DNA of 47,406 bases, taken from contig DATFXM010000054.1 of the NCBI GenBank assembly GCA_035315885.1, forward strand, positions 1 to 47,406, given 5' to 3'. Positions 38,908-47,406 of this stretch are shown here, piece after piece (position 1 is the first letter of the stretch; each line of letters opens with the position of its first letter). Position numbers and translations under genes: made by a program. A model generated the notes under the pieces. It was not told the origin of the DNA. It did no database searches and saw only the letters and a program-made list of their open reading frames with translations. This DNA is from DATFXM01 sp035315885 (lineage in GTDB: Bacteria > Acidobacteriota > Blastocatellia > UBA7656).

Positions 38908-39774
38908 ATGCAAACTCACTCCGTCACAATCACACTAGTTCACATCCTGAGCAATGTCACACTTGATAATCGCATCGCAACGATGTTATCTTCGCGCGAC
39001 AGTTTGATCCAAGACATTATGGAAGAGCAATACTGGGACGGAGTAGCTTCGACATACAACGACCAGATCTTTGACACGCTGGCCAATGATCGCCATCGAA
39101 TAATCTCGAGCTTCATCGAGAGAATAGCGACGCGGCACAAAAGCGTCGCCGATTTCGGTTGCGGGGTCGGCAAGTACCTTCCATTGCTTTCGTCCAAATT
39201 CAAATCTGTTCAAGCGATCGATCACTCCGAAAAGCTTCTGGGCATCGCGCGACGCAGGACCGCAAGCCTGAGCAACATCACTTTTGTCAAAGCGGACCTT
39301 TCGGATCCAAGGGTTGCTCTCTCTCCGGTTGATGCCGCCATCAGCATAAACGTGCTGTTGAGTCCGGATGTCGATAAACGCGGACTGGTATTGAAGGCGA
39401 TCCATCGCTCGCTGGCAAGCGGCGGCAACCTCGTTCTGGTAGTCCCGTCGCTCGAATCCTCGCTTTACTCGATCTCGATGTTGGCCGAGTGGGATCGCCG
39501 AAGCAGAATCAGACACACCGGTGTTTCTGCAGAGGCCGTGTCCAAACCCAGGCTACTTCGCAAAGCCATCTTTGACGGTGTCATACATCTGGAGGATCAA
39601 CAAACCAAGCACTTTCTCAGAGAAGAACTCGAGTTGTTGATCAAATCGTCAGGGCTCGAGATTGAACAGGTAGATAAGGTGGAGTATTCGTGGCAGTACG
39701 AGTTTCAGAGACCGCCGCGGTGGATGCAGTCGCCTTATCCGTGGGATTGGATTGCCGCCTGCCGCAAGGGCTAA
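38908..39774 (+). CDS. Class I SAM-dependent methyltransferase
   Basis: 288 residues. The SAM-binding motif I is SVADFGCGVGKYLPLLSS (about residues 78-95), with the acidic motif II at FKSVQAIDHS and a later NITFVKADLSDP. This is the Rossmann-like methyltransferase fold. The substrate cannot be inferred: the C-terminal third (RRSRIRHTGVSAEAVSKPRL, RPPRWMQSPYPWDWIAACRK) has no motif I recognise. GGAGA 4-5 nt upstream supports the ATG at 38908; later ATGs at 38983 and 39019 are alternatives giving a shorter N-terminus. It ends 3 nt from the convergent response-regulator gene. Confidence 0.85.
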   Translation: MQTHSVTITLVHILSNVTLDNRIATMLSSRDSLIQDIMEEQYWDGVASTYNDQIFDTLANDRHRIISSFIERIATRHKSVADFGCGVGKYLPLLSSKFKSVQAIDHSEKLLGIARRRTASLSNITFVKADLSDPRVALSPVDAAISINVLLSPDVDKRGLVLKAIHRSLASGGNLVLVVPSLESSLYSISMLAEWDRRSRIRHTGVSAEAVSKPRLLRKAIFDGVIHLEDQQTKHFLREELELLIKSSGLEIEQVDKVEYSWQYEFQRPPRWMQSPYPWDWIAACRKG

Positions 39775-39777
39775 CTC

Positions 39778-40218
39778 TCAAAACTCACGCGGCTGCTCGT
39801 TCAGCAGCATCCAGTACAAACCAAGCTGGCCTACCGCTTCCATAAAAGCCTCGAAACTGACCGGTTTCTGGATGTAACTGTTTGCTCCCAGGCTGTAGCC
39901 GTTGATTATGTCCTGCTCTTCCTTCGAAGACGTAAGGATTACAACCGGCATGAATCTGGTGTTCTCGTTGGATCTGATCTGCCTCAGCACTTCCAGGCCA
40001 TCGACTTTGGGCAGCTTCAAATCGAGGAGGGTGACTGTAGGTTTAGCGGCGGGATTTCGTCCCTCATAGGCGCCTCGACCGAAGACAAAATCGAGGGCTT
40101 CGACGCCATCGTGAGCGACCACAACCTCGTTGAGAATGTTTGCGCGCTTCAGCGCACGCAGCGTCAACAATTCGTCATCGGGATTGTCTTCGACAAGCAG
40201 GATGAAGCGCTGAGTCAT
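39778..40218 (-). CDS. Single-domain response regulator (CheY/Rcp-like)
   Basis: 146 residues from ATG 40218. Receiver domain: FILLVEDNPDDELLTLRALK with the acidic pair, TVTLLDLKLPKVDGLEVL with phosphoacceptor Asp66, VVILTSSKEEQD (Thr96) and NSYIQKPVSFEAF (Lys118). No output domain. The closest style is the Rcp1 group (VEDNPxD...LRALK, xLDLxLPKxDG) that pairs with PAS/phytochrome-like kinases. It starts 4 nt after the stop of the upstream kinase gene, so the two are co-translated and probably partners. Confidence 0.95.
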   Translation of the reverse strand: MTQRFILLVEDNPDDELLTLRALKRANILNEVVVAHDGVEALDFVFGRGAYEGRNPAAKPTVTLLDLKLPKVDGLEVLRQIRSNENTRFMPVVILTSSKEEQDIINGYSLGANSYIQKPVSFEAFMEAVGQLGLYWMLLNEQPREF

Positions 40219-40222
40219 GAAG

Positions 40223-42331
40223 TCAGAGTGTAAAGTAGAATGTTGCTCCATTGTCAATCGATCCTTCTGCCCACACCTTTCCACCGTGCCGATTTATTAT
40301 TCTTTGAACCGTTGCCAAACCAATTCCTGTACCGGGAAACTCCTTCGCCGAATGCAACCGCTGAAATGGCCCAAAAAGCTTTCCGGAATAAGCCATGTCG
40401 AATCCGGCTCCGTTGTCCTTTACCTGATAAACGATATGCCCGTTGTTGCTCGCCGCTCCGAATTGAATCTCCTGCGACTTCCGTTTGGAAGTAAACTTCC
40501 ATGAGTTTGAAAGCAGGTTCTGAAGCACGACGCGCATCAGTCGGTGGTCCGCTACGGCTATCAGCCCCTGCTCCACATGCACCTTCACTTCACGCATGGG
40601 CTCGAGCCGCTGCAACTCGGTCAAGACCGAAATCGCGATCGAGCTCAAGTCAACTCTCTCGCGACGCATCTCCGCGCGCGTTACACGTGACAACTCGAGC
40701 AGATCGTCGATGAGCTGCGCCATGTTCTGGGTCGCCGAGCGAACTCTTTCCAGGTAATTGCGTCCGGGGTTGTCGAGCTTGTCGGCATAGTCTTCGAGCA
40801 ACGCCTTGCTGAACCCGTCGATGCTTCGAAGCGGAGCCCGCAAGTCGTGCGAGACCGAGTAGCTGAACGCCTCCAGCTCCTTGTTTGCAGCAGCGAGTTG
40901 CGCAGTCCTTTCGGTGACTCGGTTCTCGAGCTCCACGTTCAACAGTGCGATTTGATTCGCAGCACGCTTCTCTTCAGTGATGTCGTAGGAAACTACAAGC
41001 CTGGCGTCCTTGCCGTCCATCTTAAAGTCCTGCGCGACGATGTGCACATCAAGTAACTTTCCATCGCGGGTGCGATGGCGAGCCTCTTCGGAAACGCGCG
41101 AGGAAGTCATATACCGCTGGATCAGGTTCGACAGGTTGGGCAGTTCGCCGCTCGGACGAATCTGCTCGATGCTCATCCGCATGAACTCTTCGCGAGAATA
41201 GCCGTACCGTTCGACAGCAGCATCGTTCACCTGCAAGAAGCGCAGCGTCCTCTTTTCGAATACCCACATCGGGATAGGATTGTTAGAGAACAACTCGCGA
41301 AAGCTGACCTCACTGCGGGCCAGTTCTTCTTCGACGCGCTTTCTCTCTGTGACATCGGTTCTCGACCCGATGATGCACGGTTCGCCATCAAGGTCGATGA
41401 GGTCCGCACAAAGAAGCCAGATCCGCTCTTCGCCTTTCTTGTTTCGATAGCGGTGTTCGAGATTGCGGATGGGTTGGCCGCTCTTTAGCGCGTTCACTAT
41501 TGGCGTTCGTTGACCGGCTTCCGCCCAAATGCCCAGCTCAGTGGCAGTCCGGCCAATGACCTCTTCTCGCGAGAAGCCCGTCGCCTGCAGGAAGCTCTCG
41601 TTCACATCGACGTACCTGCCGCTCTCCAGCGCAGTGATGCTCGCGGGATTTGCGCTTGCACTGAACGCTTTGAAGAATCTCTCGCGTGTTATGCGAAGCT
41701 CGTTTTCTATTCTGACGCGCTCGGTAACGTCTCGTAGAATCAGTGTGTACAGGAGACGGTCGCTCACTCTGGCGCGGGAGATCGAAGCTTCGACTGGAAA
41801 TTCTTCGCCACCGGATCTGAGTCCAGACAAGGAGCGAAGAGCTCCCATCTTCAGGGCGGTCACGCGGGATTCGCCGAAGTCCGTTACACGTTCGTCATGT
41901 TGCTCACGAAATCCTTTGGGGATTAGAAGGTCGATGCTTTGACCGATGAGGTCGGCAGCCTGATAACCGAACATTGCTTCCGCCGACGCATTCACCACCA
42001 GAATCTTCTGATTCTCGTCGAGGGTTATGATCGCGTCCATCGCCGACTGCAGAATCGCTTCGAATTGAATTCGGCCTTCTTCGAGAGATCGTTCGGCAAC
42101 CTCGCGCCGCACGTCTGACCTTCGGATCGAGCGCGCCACAACCAGCACCAGCCCGCAAAACATGAAGATTGTTACAGCTACCAGGACTGTCAGTCCGAAT
42201 TCGGTTCCGTACCAGTGCGCAAGCTGACCGGCCAACCGAACCCAGGCGATCAAAATGATCAGCACTGCGGCCGCCGGCAACAGACGTCGCGTAACTATTC
42301 CGAAACTATTCGGACTGCTCACGATGCGCAT
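40223..42331 (-). CDS. Multi-PAS sensor histidine kinase
   Basis: 702 residues. Two N-terminal membrane helices (about 14-33, 45-66) precede three PAS domains (about 85-205, 213-335, 340-455), each ending in a DVTER/DITEE-type junction. A short coiled coil follows, then the phosphoacceptor region FSYSVSHDLRAPLRSIDGFS (His495) and an ATPase domain with N box QNLLSNSWKFT, VKDNGAGFD and GTGIGLATVQRI. The HisKA segment belongs to the SVSHDLRAPL group common in bacteriophytochrome-like kinases. No cofactor site is obvious. GAGGG precedes the ATG. The cognate receiver gene follows directly. Confidence 0.95.
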   Translation of the reverse strand: MRIVSSPNSFGIVTRRLLPAAAVLIILIAWVRLAGQLAHWYGTEFGLTVLVAVTIFMFCGLVLVVARSIRRSDVRREVAERSLEEGRIQFEAILQSAMDAIITLDENQKILVVNASAEAMFGYQAADLIGQSIDLLIPKGFREQHDERVTDFGESRVTALKMGALRSLSGLRSGGEEFPVEASISRARVSDRLLYTLILRDVTERVRIENELRITRERFFKAFSASANPASITALESGRYVDVNESFLQATGFSREEVIGRTATELGIWAEAGQRTPIVNALKSGQPIRNLEHRYRNKKGEERIWLLCADLIDLDGEPCIIGSRTDVTERKRVEEELARSEVSFRELFSNNPIPMWVFEKRTLRFLQVNDAAVERYGYSREEFMRMSIEQIRPSGELPNLSNLIQRYMTSSRVSEEARHRTRDGKLLDVHIVAQDFKMDGKDARLVVSYDITEEKRAANQIALLNVELENRVTERTAQLAAANKELEAFSYSVSHDLRAPLRSIDGFSKALLEDYADKLDNPGRNYLERVRSATQNMAQLIDDLLELSRVTRAEMRRERVDLSSIAISVLTELQRLEPMREVKVHVEQGLIAVADHRLMRVVLQNLLSNSWKFTSKRKSQEIQFGAASNNGHIVYQVKDNGAGFDMAYSGKLFGPFQRLHSAKEFPGTGIGLATVQRIINRHGGKVWAEGSIDNGATFYFTL

Positions 42332-42757
42332 GAACCCTCTGTCAGCCCGGACACGGCTGCCGGTGACCTGACGCGGATTTGAAGCAATGCTGCAACGTCA
42401 GATTCATGTTCTGGTCTAGTTCAAGAGCAGGAGCATTTGCGGGGCGGCTTCGAGCGGCCGCCTTCGAGTGGCCGGCCAAGCCTTTGCCACAAGTCGACCG
42501 CACTATACGGGACGTGAAAAGGACGCCTCCCGACATTCTCCCACCGCTAACGCTAAACCTACTCACCGAGAGGCCAACCAATTTAAGCGGCATTTTCTGC
42601 GCGGCGCTTACACACCGCACTCACTCCAACCAGGTGTTCGAGGATTATATAGAAAACGAAAAAAATTCCCAAGGGTCTTCTTAGGGCTGCAGACTTGATT
42701 GCAAGGTACTGCTTGAGTCCGCTCTGCCTGATCACTCAGCACTCAGTACTCAGCACT
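42332..42757. other. Intergenic region with GAGTNCT heptamers flush to the leuS stop
   Basis: No supported gene. The right end (42733-42757) is CACTCAG-type repeat: on the minus strand three consecutive heptamers GAGTGCT, GAGTACT, GAGTGCT start directly after the leuS stop codon. The rest of the region has no clear promoter or hairpin. Confidence 0.55.
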
Positions 42758-45358
42758 CTACTTCACCACCACGTTGACCAGTTTTCGAGGAATGACGACT
42801 ACTTTCGTGATCGCGCGCCCGTCGATAGCCGATTTGACTTTGCCATTGGCAAGCGCAAGCTCCTTCAACTGATCATCGCTCGCACCGACATTCGCAAACA
42901 CGCGCCCGCGCAGCTTACCGTTGACCTGAACAGCAATCTCGAGTTCGTCCTCGCGTGCCAGCTCTTCGCTGTACTCGGGCCACGCCTCGTGCGCCAGACT
43001 ATGCTTGTGCCCGCAGTTCTCCCACAGCTCCTCCGCAATGTGCGGCGCGAACGGAGTGAGCATGCGTACCAACGCCTCTATTGCTTCCTTTGCAACAAAG
43101 ACATCTGCTTCCGTAGACCCTCCCGAGGAGTCAACCGCCTGATCGAACGCGTAGATCTCGTTCGTCAACTCCATCAAGCTCGACACACAAGTATTCAAAT
43201 GAAGGCGTTCGTCAAAGTTCTCCGTGATGGAACGGATGATCTGATGCGTTCTTCGGCGCAGCGTGCGTTGATGTTCGACCGGCTCGCCCGCGGGAATCGT
43301 CCCCTGGTTCGCGGCTATCCAGCTGTGCCACTTGTAAACAATTCGCCAAACGCGCTGCAGATATCTTGCGGCGCCTTCGAAGCCGGTGTCCGACCACTCC
43401 TTATCCTTCTCCGGCGGACCCGCGAACAATACAAACAGCCTCAGCGCATCGGCGCCCTGACTGTTGACCATCTCAATCGGATCCACCGCGTTCTTCTTCG
43501 ACTTGGACATCTTTTCGACGGCGCCGATCACTACCTTCTTACCGCACAGCAGACAGGTCTTGTCTTCGGTGACCTGCTCTGGAAACAGCCAGCCGTCGTT
43601 ATCGCACCAGAACGTCTCCTTCAAAACCATTCCCTGAGTCAAAAGCCTGCTGATCGGCTCATCGAACTGGACCAGACCCATGTCACGCATCACCTTGTTC
43701 CAGTATCGAGTGTAGATGAGGTGCAACACCGCGTGTTCTATTCCACCGATGTATTGGTCAACCGGCATCCAATACTTCACCAGCTCCGGATCGAACGGTT
43801 GACGGTCGTTATTCGGATCGCAATATCGAAAGTAATACCAGTTCGAGTCTACAAACGTGTCCATCGTATCCGTGTCGCGACGCGCATGCCCTCCGCACTT
43901 CGGGCACGGCACGTTGACGAACTCCGGAACGTGATCGAGCGGTGAGCCACCTTCGACCTTCAAGTTCACGCCCGTGGGCAGGACCACCGGCAACTGGTCA
44001 TCTGAAACCGGCACGATCCCGCACTTCTCGCAGTGGATCATCGGCACGGGGGTTCCCCAATACCGCTGTCTGGAAATGCCCCAATCCCGAATCCGATAGG
44101 TAATCGACCGTTTGCCAAAGCCGTGTTGTTCGGCGTACTCGGTCATGAGCTGGTTGGCTTCGCGCGCGGGCACTCCGCTCCACTCGCCGGAGTTCACCGT
44201 CGTAGTCCACGACTCGTTGGGCACCTCGAGCTCGTCGGCCGGAATCTCCTCACCCGTCGCGGTCAGCTTGATCTGCCGAAATGGCAAATTGTATTTGCGC
44301 GAGAATTCAAAATCGCGTTCGTCTCCCGCCGGGACAGCCATTATGGCTCCCGTCCCGTACTCGATCAGCACAAAGTTGGCTACCCATATCGGCAGCCTCT
44401 CCTGGTTGAACGGATTTATCGCATGGGCTCCGGTAAATCTGCCTTGCTTCTCCAGCTCCTGATCACCGGCCTGCGCTCGTTTTTCCTGCTTCAACCGCTC
44501 GGCGAATTCCAGCAGTTGACCGTCGTCGCCGGTCGCCTGCGCGATCTTCGGAATGCTCGAGTGCTCGGGCGCAAGCACGATTGCATTAGCACCAAAGATC
44601 GTGTCTATGCGCGTAGTGAAGACGGTGATCGTTTCCTCGAGTCCTTCTACCTTGAAGTCTACGTGAGAGCCCTCGCTCCGGCCGATCCAGTTCCGCTGCA
44701 TAGTCACGACGCGATCGGGCCAGCCGTTCTGAATCTGGTCGAGACCTGCAAGCAGCTCGTCGGCATAGTCGGTTATTCGGGCGAACCACTGCATCAACTC
44801 TTTTTGAATGACCGGCGTGTTACACCGCCAGCATGTACCGCCTGAGGCCTGCTCGTTGGACAACGAGATGTCTTCCTTCGGGCACCAGTTCACCGGCGAC
44901 AGCTTTCTGTAGAGCATCCCTCGCTCCCACATGCGGATGAAGAACCATTGATTCCATTTGTAGTAAGCGGGATCGCAAGTGGCGACTTCGCGGGACCAGT
45001 CGTAACTCATCCCCATTCTTATAAGCTGGTGCTTCATCGTGGCGATCGCATCGCGAGTGAACTGCTCCGGGTCTATGCCCTCCTTTATGGCTGCGGTCTC
45101 CGCGGGTTGGCCAAAAGCATCCCACCCGAACGGGTGCAGGACGTTGAATCCTCGCATTCGTTTGTACCAGGCGAGGGCATCACCGATCGCATAGTTCGAA
45201 ATGTGCCCGATATGAGCACGTCCCGAGGTATAAGCCAGCATTTCAAGGCAATAGAATTTCGGGCGGTCGGATTCAGGGCGCGCCTGGAAAGTCTTTTCTG
45301 TGGCCCATCGGCGTTGTCGATTGGGTTCAATCTCGTTTGGAAAGTATTTCTCTTGCAT
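42758..45358 (-). CDS. leuS: Leucyl-tRNA synthetase
   Basis: 866 residues, class Ia synthetase charging tRNA-Leu. The HIGH signature is AYTSGRAHIGHISNY (His-Ile-Gly-His at 49-52). The editing domain is present (TTRIDTIFGANAIVLAPEH), and KMSKSKKN begins at residue 616. The anticodon-binding region (MLTPFAPHIAEELWENCGHK) and C-terminal QVNGKLRGRVFA are canonical. Several positions differ from the common bacterial consensus: AYTSG for PYPSG, GWDAFGQPAET for GWDAFGLPAEN, and TTRIDT for TTRPDT. It is otherwise complete. A promoter (45402-45430) precedes it. Confidence 0.97.
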   Translation of the reverse strand: MQEKYFPNEIEPNRQRRWATEKTFQARPESDRPKFYCLEMLAYTSGRAHIGHISNYAIGDALAWYKRMRGFNVLHPFGWDAFGQPAETAAIKEGIDPEQFTRDAIATMKHQLIRMGMSYDWSREVATCDPAYYKWNQWFFIRMWERGMLYRKLSPVNWCPKEDISLSNEQASGGTCWRCNTPVIQKELMQWFARITDYADELLAGLDQIQNGWPDRVVTMQRNWIGRSEGSHVDFKVEGLEETITVFTTRIDTIFGANAIVLAPEHSSIPKIAQATGDDGQLLEFAERLKQEKRAQAGDQELEKQGRFTGAHAINPFNQERLPIWVANFVLIEYGTGAIMAVPAGDERDFEFSRKYNLPFRQIKLTATGEEIPADELEVPNESWTTTVNSGEWSGVPAREANQLMTEYAEQHGFGKRSITYRIRDWGISRQRYWGTPVPMIHCEKCGIVPVSDDQLPVVLPTGVNLKVEGGSPLDHVPEFVNVPCPKCGGHARRDTDTMDTFVDSNWYYFRYCDPNNDRQPFDPELVKYWMPVDQYIGGIEHAVLHLIYTRYWNKVMRDMGLVQFDEPISRLLTQGMVLKETFWCDNDGWLFPEQVTEDKTCLLCGKKVVIGAVEKMSKSKKNAVDPIEMVNSQGADALRLFVLFAGPPEKDKEWSDTGFEGAARYLQRVWRIVYKWHSWIAANQGTIPAGEPVEHQRTLRRRTHQIIRSITENFDERLHLNTCVSSLMELTNEIYAFDQAVDSSGGSTEADVFVAKEAIEALVRMLTPFAPHIAEELWENCGHKHSLAHEAWPEYSEELAREDELEIAVQVNGKLRGRVFANVGASDDQLKELALANGKVKSAIDGRAITKVVVIPRKLVNVVVK

Positions 45359-45401
45359 CTCTATGCCTCAATCACCAAAAGCTCCTGCTGGTGAAACCAC
45401 A

Positions 45402-45430
45402 AACATAGTAGTTACGATGCGAAAGTTCAA
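45402..45430 (-). promoter_or_regulatory. Likely promoter of leuS
   Basis: On the minus strand TTGAAC (45425-45430), 17-nt spacer, TATGTT (45402-45407). The leader would be about 38 nt, with GAGG as a modest ribosome-binding site. Confidence 0.5.
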
Positions 45431-45525
45431 GGTTAGCGGACGAGGGTTTGCGCTTTTCTTCGGATAGATCGCTTGTCCTCACCCTCCTCGCGTGACTCCC
45501 AACCGCTCATGGTAGACTCTCGCGA

Positions 45526-47115
45526 ATGAAAGTTGATCCGGTTAAGCTCGAGATCTTCAAATCGCTCTATTCATCCGTGGCTGAAGAAATGGGCGTCAGC
45601 CTCCGGCGTTCAGCCTTCTCTCCGAACATAAAGGAACGTCGCGATTACTCCTGCGCGGTGTTCGATCGACGAGGCGTCCTGATAGCGCAGGGAGATCACA
45701 TGCCCGTCCATCTCGGCTCGATGCCGATGTCGGTCCGCGCCGCGCTCGACATCGCAAGACCCGGACCCGGCGATGTCATCGTCCTGAACGATCCCTATTA
45801 CGGCGGGACGCACCTTCCCGACGTGACAATGGTCGCCGGCGTGTTCTCTAACGGCGAGTCAAAATCAAGATCATCGCGACCCTCGACAACACCGCTCTTC
45901 TATGTTGCCAATCGCGCACATCATGCGGATATCGGCGGCGCAACACCTGGTTCGATGGGACGCGCCGACGAGATATATCAGGAAGGCCTGAGAATTCCAC
46001 CGGTTCACTTGATGGTCCAGGGTGCGCTGAATCAGGACGTGATGCGGTTGATATCGGCTAACGTCAGGGTACCGGAAGAGCGCGAGGGAGATCTCACCGC
46101 GCAACTGGGAGCCATCGCTTGCGGCCAGCAACGTCTGCTTGAAATCACGGCGCGATATGGATTCAAGGAGGCCGACCAGTACGCGACCTTTTTGAATGAC
46201 TACACCAGGGAGATGATGAGGCGGGTGATCCGCGGCCTGCGAGACGGGAGCTACGACGCGGAAGACTTTCTGGACGACGATGGCTACTCGTCGAAACCGG
46301 TTCGAATCGCGGTACGAATCACTATTGATGGCGATAAGGCTACTGTTGATTTCACCGGCAGCGCCCCGCAGGTGCGAGGCCCCATCAACGCGGTAGAAGC
46401 GATAACCGTATCGGGCGTCTACTATGTTTTCAGATGTTTGATCCCTGCCGACGTGCCTGCGAGCTGGGGCATTCTTGATCCGATAAGAGTAATTGCACCT
46501 CGAGGGACGATCGTGAACGCCCTTCCTCCGTCGCCGGTGGCTGGAGGAAACGTTGAAACCTCGCAGAGAATCGTAGACACCCTGTTGCGAGCACTGGCTA
46601 AGTCGGGGGCGCAGGTCCCGGCTGCAAGTCAGGGCACGATGAACAACCTGACGATCGGAGGTACCGACGACCGGACCGGCAAACAATTCGCGTACTACGA
46701 AACAGTCGCCGGCGGCATGGGTGCAAGACCTGGACTCGACGGTATAGATGGGATTCACACGCATATGACCAACTCGCTGAACACACCTGCAGAAGCGCTC
46801 GAATACGCCTACCCGATGAGAGTGCGGCGGTATTCAATCAGACGTGGTTCGGGCGGCAGGGGAAAGAACCGAGGCGGGGATGGCGTCATTCGCGAGGTCG
46901 AACTATTGAGCGACGCGACGGTAACGATATTGTCGGACAGACGAAATACGAGGCCTTATGGTCTGGCTGGCGGCGAATCGGGGCAATCAGGTAAGACGAC
47001 ACTTGTACATGGCAGCCACGACGTCGAGAAACTAGAAGGTAAGACAACGGTTCAGGCTCGAAAAGGGGACCGCATTAGAATCGAGACTCCGGGCGGCGGA
47101 GGATGGGGACGGGCG

Positions 47116-47121
<6 letters not shown>
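45526..47121 (+). CDS. Hydantoinase B / oxoprolinase family protein (HyuB-like)
   Basis: 531 residues. The family signatures are clear: MGVSLRRSAFSPNIKERRDY near the N-terminus, AQGDHMPVHLGSMPMSVRAA, LNDPYYGGTHLPDVTMVAGV, NRAHHADIGG, and GAPQ-like VDFTGSAPQVRGPINAVEAI. It should be the B subunit of an ATP-dependent ring-opening enzyme (hydantoin, 5-oxoproline or acetone-carboxylase type) that normally works with a HyuA subunit; none is in the window. There is no ribosome-binding site, and TAGACT lies 7 nt before the ATG, suggesting a leaderless mRNA. The stop codon TAG (47119-47121) is itself part of the first CAGTAGG repeat unit, so the C-terminus (GRAQ) may have been trimmed or extended by repeat expansion. 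Confidence 0.9.
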
Positions 47122-47276
<155 letters not shown>

Positions 47277-47359
47277 CTATTGCCTGTAGCATCTCGCGTA
47301 CTGCATACTCACAACACTTAGTCCCAGTTCCTACTCTCATCACGAAAGGCAATTGTTGA

Positions 47360-47406
47360 ATGGCGGGTAAGAACTATTCGGACTTGATCGTGTGGAAAAA
47401 GGCAAT
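47360..47406 (+). CDS. Four-helix-bundle protein, N-terminal fragment (cut by window edge)
   Basis: Fifteen complete codons read MAGKNYSDLIVWKKA. The pattern N-Y-x-D-L-I-V-W-x-K-A is the hallmark N-terminus of the small four-helix-bundle family related to 23S rRNA intervening-sequence proteins and to Avd accessory proteins of diversity-generating retroelements. AAAGG lies upstream. The remainder is outside the window, so this is recognition of a short motif only. Confidence 0.7.
   Translation, partial: MAGKNYSDLIVWKKA

Noticed and set aside
42695..43945. Plus-strand open frame (about 416 codons) opposite leuS
   Set aside because: Antisense of the conserved KMSKS and anticodon-binding part of leuS; no independent evidence.

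Overview
The window looks like chromosomal DNA of a Gram-negative bacterium with GC in the mid-fifties. An LPS-type outer membrane is indicated by LpxB, LptE, BamD and TolC. The paired DUF1800/DUF1501 secreted proteins, the OPT transporter, an NtrY-type kinase and the intergenic repeat style make an acidobacterium (perhaps a Blastocatellia-like lineage) my best guess. That placement is an inference from gene content; there is no rRNA in the window to confirm it.

Layout. 1-2582 (minus strand): the 5' end of tuf preceded by tRNA-Thr(GGT), tRNA-Gly(TCC) and tRNA-Tyr(GTA). The fourth tRNA of the classical thrU-tyrU-glyT-thrT-tufB cluster, tRNA-Thr(TGT), lies 2 kb away behind an oppositely oriented FAD oxidoreductase. 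3.1-4.9 kb: two peptide-ABC permeases. 4.9-6.0 kb: a D-2-hydroxyacid dehydrogenase. 6.2-6.47 kb: a compact unit with its own promoter and terminator, carrying an exceptionally long complement to the 16S rRNA 3' tail and a 12-codon ORF. 6.6-14.5 kb: OPT transporter, mtnA, nagZ-like GH3, a peptide-binding lipoprotein and an MFS transporter. 14.6-17.7 kb: acyl-CoA ligase, secreted cyclophilin, TetR regulator. 18.1-21.2 kb: a small secreted protein, a TolC-type channel and a PilZ protein. 21.7-28.9 kb: two tandem DUF1800-DUF1501 pairs and a Reeler/IPT-type surface protein. 29-36.3 kb: a divergent panC facing a minus-strand envelope operon (PASTA protein, rpe, bamD, lpxB, then ntrY). 36.3-38.7 kb: DUF1905 protein, rpsT, holA, lptE. 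38.9-45.4 kb: methyltransferase, a response regulator with a triple-PAS kinase, leuS. 45.5-47.4 kb: a hydantoinase-B-type gene and the start of a four-helix-bundle protein.

The most unusual structure is non-genic. At least four families of short repeats fill the intergenic spaces: heptamers GAGTNCT and CAGTAGG, GC-rich purine/pyrimidine blocks, and CGCAAAG repeats. They often form inverted pairs and often lie flush against start or stop codons. They supply the hyuB stop codon, the whole C-terminal tail of the MFS protein and spurious N-terminal extensions of two genes. The second notable item is the candidate small RNA/leader unit at 6205-6467. The third is a PanC whose normally invariant active-site residues are changed at four positions.

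Functionally the window is mostly core housekeeping: translation (tuf, tRNAs, leuS, rpsT), replication (holA), envelope assembly (lpxB, lptE, bamD) and central metabolism (rpe, panC, mtnA). Around this are peptide uptake, secreted-protein and signalling genes. I see no phage, insertion sequence, CRISPR array or defence system.
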